From Pomacea canaliculata (taxonomy: Eukaryota; Mollusca; Gastropoda; Architaenioglossa; Ampullariidae), in NCBI RefSeq assembly GCF_003073045.1, contig NC_037594.1:18544927-18608926 (forward strand): a DNA stretch of 64,000 nt. The letters run 5' to 3'. Below, piece by piece: positions 53,201-61,016 of this stretch (positions are counted from its first letter, which is position 1; every line of letters begins with the position of its first letter). The position numbers and the translations under genes were made by a program. The notes beneath the pieces were generated by a model. It saw only the letters and a program-made list of their open reading frames with translations. It was not told where the DNA came from and made no database searches.

Positions 53201-54604
53201 TATAAACTGAAGTTGTTGGAAAGATGTAAGACTTGGACAATATTGTAGTTACCATTAAATGTGTAACATATTTAAGACAAAGAAGCTAATATTTGAAGTA
53301 CAATTTAATAAGAAGCCTTACACCCAAGATGTCAACAAAGGTGTGTGCACTATTTTAAATTTACACTTTTTAATTATTAAAAAAAACTTTGTTGATGCTT
53401 ACTCCATCCACATTGTATTCCATATTCTTCACATGAGCTTCTGCATTAAAGAACTTACTCTAATACTACTTTGTGTTGTGCAATCAGGGAAGGCAGCTGT
53501 GCAACATCCTTGGGTAAATTCAGATTGTAGCACTGTGCACTTGCATATCTGCTCTTTACAGCGTTAAGCTCCTTTTGAATAGCTGAAACTGAAATTGTAA
53601 ATTTATTTAAAGTACATAACATACGATGAGACATGATTGCACTGTTTTTGTTACAAAATGTGACTCTTTTCTCAATCCACAATTAAGGAGTTTGGACATT
53701 TGAAGAGGAGTGATAATGGGAAATCTGTTTGTATAAAGTTATTCTCCCACTAATAATCAGCATTTTACACCCGTAAAACCAAACAGTTATATATTTTCAT
53801 ATCTATTTTTCATTGACTGAATGCAGCACAAGTCGATGGTCCGCTGGAGCAGGGAACGCAAAGAGACAAGGATGCTATACAAAGCAAAACGTATTTAATT
53901 ATTCGATCCCACTCGATCATTTGAAATAATGATATAATAAATGCAGTATTTTAAAATGTCAATTACCATACATTTCTGATCATAAGTCCCGACTTTTTCT
54001 TTTTACACCAGCTTTAAACCCTGTGGCTTAAATAGCGATATATATTGGGCTTATAACTGTTTGTGGATTTTTCCTGATTTTTCTGATTCCGATTAATTTT
54101 TCGATGAGCTCCATGTTGAAGTGTTAATTATCTGTTTACGTTGTTACACTGTTAACAGTTCACACTTTAAAATCAACACCGTATACTGCAGTTGAAGCAT
54201 CCAGATCAGCTGCTGAAGCCCTCGCCCTCACCATGCTGGAAGCGAAATGATGACGATGCAGCTTTCAAGTTGTAAATATTTGCGGCTTATAAATCTGTGC
54301 GGCTAATTATTTGTGGAAAAAAGTTGAGATTTATAAAAATTTAAAGTGCGTGCAGCTAATATACATACTGGTGTGCCCAATAGATTAAAAAAAAAATTAC
54401 GGTATACGCGGCAGGAGAAAAGCCGGGGTCCAACTCTCATAAAATGTTCAAGCACATCGCAGTAAACAAAGTTATAAACATTGTTTACAAAATAATGTTG
54501 AGTATTTTTTTTTACTGACCGACAGAAAACGGAATGCCTTTCTTGTGAAAATATTCAAATACAGGGCCTGAGACACGACCAGCTCCTAAAATCAACACAG
54601 CCAT
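47253..54604 (-). CDS. Saccharopine dehydrogenase, standalone SDH-type, copy A
   Basis: Exons (minus, 5' to 3'): 54604-54520, 53582-53459, 53059-52949, 51600-51492, 51039-50963, 50763-50700, 50139-49966, 49665-49570, 48804-48694, 48418-48330, 47893-47699, 47368-47253. Phases agree throughout except one extra base in exon 9; corrected length 449 aa, close to yeast Lys9 (446) and to the SDH half of human AASS. It starts at the Rossmann fold (MAVLILGAGRVSGPV) and includes CGLDPGIDHMLA (119-130), WCGGLPAPECSNN (from 150) and GDIDGHSAMAKTVGYP. Known reaction: saccharopine + NAD(P)+ to glutamate + aminoadipate semialdehyde, in lysine degradation in animals. No LKR-half exons lie upstream in the window, and an in-frame TAA (54643-54641) precedes the ATG, though a good acceptor (TTTTCACTTTAG) just before it leaves room for an upstream exon. 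No targeting peptide is visible. Confidence 0.92.
48694..48804 (-). CDS. SDH copy A exon 9, one extra base
   Basis: 111 nt against 110 in the same exon of copy B. Read literally it becomes ..KELGKCTAFKSG and stops. Removing one base at about 48753-48754 restores ELESVLL-type sequence and the downstream frame through to the splice site. Confidence 0.88.
51816..52530 (-). mobile_element. Non-LTR retrotransposon fragment (reverse transcriptase C-terminus)
   Basis: On the minus strand, a 52454-52119 frame contains FTYFGSIVNKDGGADDDIKS and VKAVLLYGSETWRVTNNKLQ, the typical end of a LINE reverse transcriptase. A second frame, 52031-51816, has GRPKQTWKRTVESEAKDIG and IVAALCSSRS, its usual C-terminus. 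Upstream remnants reach about 52530. It is 5'-truncated and frameshifted, so inactive. Same orientation as the host gene, in its intron 3. Confidence 0.85.
53964..54404. mobile_element. Nonautonomous DNA transposon (MITE)
   Basis: Ends TACCATACATTTCTG at the left and, on the other strand at the right, TACCGTAATTTTTTTT. The interior has CATAAGTCCCGACTTTTTC and GCGGCTTATAAATCTGTGCG, phrases I associate with a widespread class of short TA-target elements. Family assignment is open. Lies in SDH copy A intron 1. Confidence 0.5.
54520..54604 (-). CDS. SDH copy A exon 1
   Basis: 85 nt. MAVLILGAGRVSGPVFEYFH and KKGIPFSV. The nucleotide-binding glycine motif begins at residue 7, so the protein starts where the SDH half of AASS starts. 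Confidence 0.88.
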
Positions 54605-54823
54605 AGTGATAGACGCCCAGCTAAAGTGAAAAAAACAGTTTTACCGAACAGTTTTGTGAGACTAACAGCCAGACACAACTTTCTTGTAGGGTCACGGCCG
54701 GGCTACGTCATAGAACGGTCGATGCTATTACAACAGAGGGGGGCAAGGGTATGATGTACCCTTTGTTACTTTTAATCACGGATGCGTAAAGGGCTACAGA
54801 TTCATGCTGTAATGAACCGATGG
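54605..54823 (-). promoter_or_regulatory. SDH copy A upstream region
   Basis: The only unique sequence between the SDH start and the duplicated fragment, so a promoter would have to be here or within the fragment. A CRE-like TATGACGTAG occurs on the minus strand near 54704-54713. No TATA box seen. Confidence 0.35.
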
Positions 54824-55296
54824 AAGGACGTGGCTGTGATTTATTTCGTGTTCATAAATGCGTTAGAATGACAGAAATGAATTACACTTTGTAATGTATG
54901 TGTTGAGCTAACAATGCAGTACAGTTCTTGCTTTATGTGTAAATTCACATAGATTTGAAAGAAATGCCCATCCCCCCTACAAAAAATGGGAAATTCCCAA
55001 TAGAAGGCAGATGTAAACAACGTGAGAAGGGGGTCATGGTGAACATTTATTAATATATCTGATTTTTAGTACATCTGAGCTGGTACAATGATCTGGTAAG
55101 ATTGGATATAAAGACTTTATCAATAACAACAAATTTAAAAAGAGATTTAAGCCAGAGGTAAGGTTTTAATATAGACTACAATTTGTACTTGAACTATGGA
55201 TCTACATTTCAAGATGTAGAATTATGTCACAGAACATCTGGTTTCAGAAGCTGTACTTTCCAGATAAGTACGAATACTTTTTCTGGAAATGTTAAA
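54824..55296. repeat. Decayed segmental-duplication fragment of WASL/SDH 3' sequences
   Basis: Colinear with separate parts of the upstream locus: 54824-54897 resembles 41682-41753 (WASL intron), 54898-55050 resembles about 46028-46190 (WASL 3' UTR), 55080-55296 resembles about 46948-47125 (SDH 3' flank). Examples: AGTTCTTGCTTTA and GGTAAGATTGGAT-type blocks are shared. Gaps between the parts imply internal deletions. Confidence 0.75.
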
Positions 55297-55785
55297 TATT
55301 CCCTTTTTATCTATTGGGGCGGTTTTGAGATGTAAATTTAACTGTAACAGTCTTCAGAAATGATCAATGTTTCTAGTTACATTTCTCTCCTCAGCCATTG
55401 CTTTCCCACTCTAAGACAGAGATAATGCACATTTATTAATAGACCAGGTAGTATGCAGTGATATAACACAGGTAAGGTACACTTTCACTTTCTGACATCG
55501 AGTAAGACGAGCTATCTGCAGCTAAATATATTTTGGCTGCCTTTGTGTCACACACCTGGTGTTACAATGTTTCTCATCAAATACAGATACTGGGTCTGGG
55601 GACATGAGCATGGGGGTAACAGTCATGGCACAACCGTAGTCCACACACACACAAATGATTTGAAAGTTAACCGAAAGAAAGAAATGTTAATGTCATTAAA
55701 AAAAAATGTTGACAGTTGCAAACACAGGTAATAAGTAAATGTCATCAGATTTTGAGTGGCACAGGTGAAGACCGCATGGGAGAGT

Positions 55786-55991
55786 TCAAGGACGCAAGAA
55801 CCCCAGTCCTAGCAGAGGACCACGAAAAGGCCAGGTCAGGTCGTCTGCGCTGCCCTCGCAATGTCCGCAAAAGTTGCGACAAAACTTGTAGCTCATCACG
55901 TGATCCAGACAGATGGGTGGGTAGGTGCTGTTCAGCAGCGCGCATTCTGATGTCAAGAACACATCATAACACTGACTTGGATGTAGTGTTG
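55786..55991 (-). CDS. ShKT domain exon
   Basis: 206 nt after a very strong acceptor (long T-rich tract, CAG). Six cysteines in ShKT spacing, then a 26-residue tail rich in Gly, Leu and Pro. TGA at 55788-55786. Confidence 0.85.
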
Positions 55992-58900
55992 CTGAAAAAA
56001 GAAAAAAAAAAGGCATGTCATTGGATTCTGGACTTATTTGAGCGTGATGCTGAGTATAGTGTTCACGGATGTGACACGTTTCTGAATCATTTACTGAAGG
56101 TGTTATTTTGTGCACTCTCGAGCCGTCTAATAAATCCAATATGTTTAAATCAATTACAAAAACCCAGAAACGATACAGAGCTAAAATGAAGAAGGGAAAC
56201 CTCAGTGAGATGTGTAAGGCAAGGTTATGATCAGTGGGGATACTGGCAACATGGCTGAGAGAGAAGTCGTGTTTCCTTTCCTAACATAAAATTAAGCGTA
56301 AATTTTAGAAAGCGAGTGCATCAAAGAGGCATTTAAAGGGAATGAGATAAGAACGCTCATTAACATTTTTTTAAAGATCAGCTCGGATGGAGAGTTTACA
56401 GATCGTATCCCCAATGGACTGAGTTTGCCCAAAGACGTTTAATCAGATTTAGCGTCGTTGTTTAGGTTTAGAGACCGTGTGTGCGTGTGTGTGCGCGTGC
56501 TGCATGACACTTACGACAGCCAGTTTCGTCAGAAGCATCGCCACAGTCGTTGTAACGGTCACACTTCCAGCGTCGTGGAATGCAGCGTCCGTTCTGGCAC
56601 CGGAAGTGGGTGGTCGCGTTGCACTCTATGGGGACAAAATATCAGGCGAGTCAGAGCAGAACGCGTCACCTGGAAACGTGAGGTGAGTGGGACGACAGAC
56701 ACTTAATGTGTTGCTTATTACCTACCACAGGCAGTCAGTTCGTCGCTTGCATCGCTGCAATCATCGTCGCCGTCGCACCTCCAGCCAGCGTCGATGCAAC
56801 GAGAGCCGTCGGCGCACCGGAAATGTTCAGAGCTGCACGTGCCGCCTGCAGTAAAAATAGATTCTGACGTAACTTCCGCAATCTCCTAGTTGATCGAGGT
56901 AGCTGCAGGCCACAATTGCAGAGTAGTGCTTAAATGTCGATTTTAGAATCTTAACATTAAGGCCTTCACGACCCACCACATATTGTGAAGTAGGTGACTA
57001 TGTTTGACAAAGATTTTATGTCCGTGTTATGAAAGAAAAAAAAATGTGCCAAACATAGCCACTCAACCGACAACGTGTCCAGTTAAAGGCCGAGGTTCTC
57101 AACCTGTGGGGCGCGAGGGCAGTTTTTTTTTATTTTTATAAAGTTTCTCATATCTCATATCGGTATTAGTGAAATTAGCTTGCATTGTAAAATGAAATTA
57201 TACTCAGATCACGCATACACTTATGTTGCTAATTTTGCTAGCAAACTTGGTTCGGCTAAGCGTGGTTAATATATTTGAACATGAAAAGGAAATTCCAGAA
57301 CCGGGTTAAGACTCTGCGAAAGTCTTTCTTAATTGAATGAGTGACAGGGGGTCCATATTTGAGTATTGATCAAGTGAAAACATTATTGCCAATGTTTGAA
57401 AAATTAAATTATTAAATTTAGAGACGTCTTTTCACCTTCCAAGTCCCTCAGACCCTCTAGTTGGCTAAGGAGGTGGGGGGGGGGGCGAAGGACGTACCCT
57501 TTTTTTTCTGGGGGTCATAAGTAAAAGGTTGGGAAACGCGGAGTTAATGATTACAGGACTGGCTGCATTGTCGTGAGATAGTCTTAGTTGCTGATTCGGC
57601 GTAAAAAAACCAATCCCACGCACCCACCCACCATCTCTAATTAAGGAGGCCTTAATGCAGCTGGAAGAAGTGAAATGCACGCATGCATAGGGCTGTTTAA
57701 ATTTAGTGAAGGGGCATAGAGGGTCAGGAATGAATTGCAGTTTGCTGAGTCAGAAAGATAAAGAGAAGAAAGACATAGTGGCATTTTGTGGAGAACTTAC
57801 TGCAGTGAAGCTCGTCAGAAAAATCCCCACAGTCGTTGTTGCCGTCGCACACCCAGGTGTCCTTGATGCAGACGAAATTGTTACACGCCACCTCGCCGGG
57901 TGGACACACCCTCTTTTCTGCGTGTAACATGACAGGATCATCATCAGCTGAAACATGCTTAGTGGCAAAAAAGAAAGAAAGAAAAAACGCAGGCCCAGCC
58001 CTCGACATGCACAAAAAGGCACATGTGGTGCATGGTGGTCGCTCGGTCACTTCACAGAAAAAAGATAATAATCGCACATGGCGACTACAGACAAAAAGCC
58101 TAATTCCTTGGCTTTAATTGCAAACTGAGGCATCATAAATTGTAACCATCGAGGCACGAGGTCAGGACAGGCGGGGTTTGTTCTATACTTTTAGTGCGCA
58201 TCAGGTCAGCAGGGCAACCTCTCTTGCGCTTGATCGGAGAGCAGAAGGTTCTTGGTTCGAGGCTTGTCTGGGGCTGTGCACCCGCTTTTAACCCCTCCCC
58301 TTCCTCCACCCCTGCTCACCAGGAAAAGCACTGAGCTGTCGCATGTTATGTATCATGTGATATGTAAAAAAAGTAAAAGTAACCTAACACAACAAACACC
58401 AGCCTGCAAATAGTTATAATAAGCATGCATTATATACAGGTAGGTTTCAGCGATATATAGCTTATAGTAGCTACAGAGGCAAAAGAAAGAAGAGTGATTC
58501 TGAAACAAATAAACAAAACTGTTGAATCCCTCACCACAGCCTGTTTCGTCGGAGTTATCATGGCAGTCGTTGTCACCATCGCACTGAAAATCCAAGGGGA
58601 TGCAACGGGCGTTATGACACTTGAACACGTGTTCACCAACACATTCGGAGGCTGAAATGTTAGGGGAGGTGGTGAGAATTGTCATTAAGCGTTGGATATT
58701 CTTAGACTGGCATTAAAATTACAGACTAGTAGGACGATAAGTAAAACTAACTTACCATCAGCGCACATATAGCTAAGAGCTGTGCAGTAAAAATAAAGAC
58801 GTTACAATTCTGTGAGAATTAATAATATTTCCGTTCAAGACACACACACACACAATACCGACATTTTTCAGCTCCAGACGCAGACCAAGAGAGGGATATC

Positions 58901-59572
58901 GTTGTAGTATTGAAAAACTGAGATTGGAAGCATTTGCTTAACTAGGTCTATCCGTGCACTACAAACCCTTCTGATTAATACCCAAAAATAACAATGAAAA
59001 AACACGAACGACAATTTTCTTCATCGGAATCATCCCCACAATCATTGTCGTTGTCGCACTTCCATCGTAGCGCAATGCATATCCCGTTAGCGCACTGGAA
59101 CTGGGTTTGCCGGCATGTTGTATCTGAAAAGCATAGAAATAAAATTTAAAAAAAAGGATCAAGGTAAACATTTTGATAGCCTATCACAGAGAAGAAAATA
59201 AAGGATTATCCTAGCCAGCAACTAAGGTTGTATAGAAAGCACTAGTCTTGTAAACAGGTGACACGTGCACAGAAAGAATAGAGTGCCCAAGACGAAATCT
59301 GAACTCAGGACAACCGATCGTCACTTTATAGATCACTGGACCACCCAGAAAATTGATGAGTTCTTGGTGCACATGGCTTTTTTTTTTTTTTTACCAAATC
59401 GGTCACCTTGCTTGTATCCCAATCGTAGTAATAATGTAAACATCACATAAAATGCCACGTACCTTGACGTTTGGCGGCGAAAATGCGCTCTCTGGCTTGA
59501 CGAGGAATTTTGCCCTGCACTGCTACCACTGTAAACAGTTAGTACCATCAGGATAATTGGTAGCTTCACCAT
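55786..59572 (-). CDS. Secreted protein with five LDLa repeats and a ShKT domain
   Basis: Exons (minus, 5' to 3'): 59572-59463, 59123-59010, 58779-58756, 58651-58535, 57917-57801, 56845-56726, 56625-56515, 55991-55786. From exon 2 on, all joins are phase 1, typical of LDLa modules. Each of five exons encodes one complete six-cysteine LDLa repeat with the calcium-binding DNDND/DGDND...SDE pattern. The last exon has [14 protein letters not shown]...[13 protein letters not shown], the ShKT cysteine pattern, then a tail to TGA. Exon 1 gives a signal peptide ([11 protein letters not shown]...). With one base removed from exon 1 the total is 305 aa. No transmembrane segment seen, so secretion is likely; LDLa repeats generally bind ligands with calcium. 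The exact function is unknown to me. A minus-strand AATAAA lies at 55433-55438. Confidence 0.85.
56515..56625 (-). CDS. LDLa repeat 5 exon
   Basis: 111 nt, phase 1-1. [20 protein letters not shown], then [16 protein letters not shown]. Donor C|GTAAGT. Confidence 0.9.
56726..56845 (-). CDS. LDLa repeat 4 exon
   Basis: 120 nt, phase 1-1. [20 protein letters not shown], then [17 protein letters not shown]. Confidence 0.9.
57081..57549. mobile_element. hAT-type MITE with 8-bp target-site duplication
   Basis: Element 57089-57541. Left end CCGAGGTTCTCAACC; right end on the opposite strand CCGCGTTTCCCAACC. Flanks AGTTAAAG (57081-57088) and AGTTAATG (57542-57549) differ by one base and have the 8-bp length of hAT duplications. 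Interior without ORF; poly-G run near 57475. It sits in the intron between LDLa repeats 3 and 4. Confidence 0.75.
57801..57917 (-). CDS. LDLa repeat 3 exon
   Basis: 117 nt, phase 1-1. [20 protein letters not shown], then [15 protein letters not shown]. Confidence 0.9.
57918..58534 (-). other. Intron between LDLa repeats 2 and 3
   Basis: 617 bases. Includes a SINE-like piece around 58195-58330 with a B-box-like GGTTCGAGGC; no coding signal. Confidence 0.6.
58535..58651 (-). CDS. LDLa repeat 2 exon
   Basis: 117 nt, phase 1-1. [20 protein letters not shown], then [16 protein letters not shown]. Confidence 0.9.
58756..58779 (-). CDS. 24-nt microexon
   Basis: Flanked by TTTTTACTGCACAG and GTAAGT, a strong pair, and phase 1-1, so it can be included or skipped without a frame change. 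It would add eight residues (PLSYMCAD-like) between LDLa 1 and 2. Predicted from splice signals and phase only. Confidence 0.5.
59010..59123 (-). CDS. LDLa repeat 1 exon
   Basis: 114 nt, phase 1-1. [20 protein letters not shown] followed by [15 protein letters not shown]: all six cysteines and the acidic cluster. Donor C|GTTCGT is non-consensus at +3 to +5. Confidence 0.88.
59205..59350 (-). mobile_element. SINE-like element, minus strand
   Basis: On the minus strand: TGGTCCAGTGATCTATAAAG (A-box-like), GAGTTCAGATTTCGTC (B-box-like), then CTGTTTACAAGACT and TTAGTTGCTGGCT, the last blocks shared with 4285-4435. In the first intron of the LDLa/ShKT gene. Confidence 0.55.
59463..59572 (-). CDS. 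LDLa/ShKT gene exon 1 (signal peptide), one extra base
   Basis: 110 nt ending in phase 2, but exon 2 needs phase 1. ATG has G at -3 and +4. Dropping one base at about 59538-59544 gives a longer hydrophobic core, then [19 protein letters not shown], ending in the correct phase. Literal reading gives a Ser-rich stretch that runs into a stop in exon 2. Confidence 0.7.
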
Positions 59573-59901
59573 GACTGCTTCTTCACCCCCCAAGAACGAA
59601 TGCAATATGCAGATAATACTTTTGCAGCTCTGGACAGTTATCTTTAGGAACTCTACAGACCATTATTTTTAAAATATAAAGTCCTAGATTTCTTGGCCTG
59701 ATTTTTGCCCGTTCGTGATTAGAGAAGTATATCTGATGATTTTATATGTGTATCATTAGTTTGTATGATATGTTATATAGCAATCGAGAAGATCGATACC
59801 CTAGTAGACGATAACTTGCAACTTTTGATGTCATCCTGTTTGATGAAGATGACTGATCCCAGTATACACTTAAAGGTATAGTAAAGGCTGTGGCTGCTGT
59901 G

Positions 59902-59909
59902 TGACGTCA
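59902..59909. promoter_or_regulatory. CRE palindrome upstream of LDLa/ShKT gene
   Basis: TGACGTCA 330 bases upstream of the LDLa/ShKT ATG. A second full site is at 60433-60440. Confidence 0.4.
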
Positions 59910-60432
59910 GCGAGGGACAGGAAAGTGGCGGTCATTGTTAGGATTTGAACTCAAGTAATCGGTGGTGTTGGATTAGTGATATATTTTAGTGATAAACATC
60001 AAGATGGCTATATGAGCAATGTCCAACCATATGATTGCATCAGCTGACACTGGTGTCGAGTTGATGTAAATTGAGGAGGAGAGTCCCCTGTATATTTTCT
60101 CTTATTAAACACAACATCCTGTAAAACGTTCAGCTTTTTCCCACTTGAACAGACATGATAATAGACGAGATTCAAACTGATCCTACTCTTTACCAGATTT
60201 TAAGCAATTTTGTTTTGTCTGTACAATTCATGAAAAAGTTTTATATATAATGTTTTAGCCTTTTAATGTACTCTGTAAACTTAGGCTGTGGCTATTTCTG
60301 GAACACTATAAAATGATTAAAGGTTATGACAGTTGCTCAATCTGTGCAAAAGTTTCAGAACACTTGCCAGCTTATTTGTTTGAACAATGCACACATACAA
60401 TTACCTTCAAGCGAATGTTATTAGTGTCTCAG

Positions 60433-60440
60433 TGACGTCA
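60433..60440. promoter_or_regulatory. Second CRE palindrome
   Basis: TGACGTCA, 861 bases upstream of the same ATG and 531 bases from the first site. Confidence 0.35.
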
Positions 60441-61016
60441 GAGAATGGATAGCATAAAACAAACTTAAACTTAACAATGAAATGCACATCATATACAATA
60501 CACAATTATAGAATGAGACTGCATTCAATTTTAATAAAACAAAGCAACCAAAGGAAGACAATAATGATAGCACACTTTTATTCAGACTGGTCCTTAAATA
60601 AAGATATGCAAGATTCTGGAAATCAATAAAATAACTTCCTTGTTTCAACAAACTGTTCTCATAATACATGTAATTGCAAATTTGAATGCAATTGTAATAC
60701 TTTCTGCATCGCACAAAAAGGCTGGTGTGTGTACTGTATGACATATATGGGAGACATATCAAAAGTGTTGCATTTAAGGAATTTAAAACACAAAAATATG
60801 CAAGAAATCAGTGGTAGCTGCTGTCTGTTAAAATATATGCACTGACACAATGGGATGAAATTTCTATATTTTTAAGCCTTTACTGGGGAGTTAAAGAAAA
60901 CCCAAATCAATGCACTGAGTAATGGAAATTAAAAAGAAAATCTGATTGCATTTTTTTCCTGAAAATGAGAAATTACAGGCTAAGCTGCAAGTAATGTCAA
61001 ATCATTTTAGTTTCAT

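Larger units (their letters stand above)
47369..54519 (-). other. SDH copy A introns
   Basis: Eleven introns, mostly 200-940 bases. Intron 1 (53583-54519) carries a MITE and intron 3 (51601-52948) a LINE fragment. The rest are AT-rich with nothing recognised; those after exon 7 align well with copy B. Confidence 0.8.
59573..61016. other. Region between LDLa/ShKT gene and SDH copy B
   Basis: Unique AT-rich sequence from 59573 to about 60875 with two CREs; from about 60876 it aligns with the SDH copy A 3' flank. No gene seen. Confidence 0.65.

Noticed and set aside
54605..59600. Search for LKR-half exons upstream of SDH copy A
   Set aside because: None seen; the minus-strand exons here belong to the LDLa/ShKT gene and the rest is duplicated or repeat sequence.
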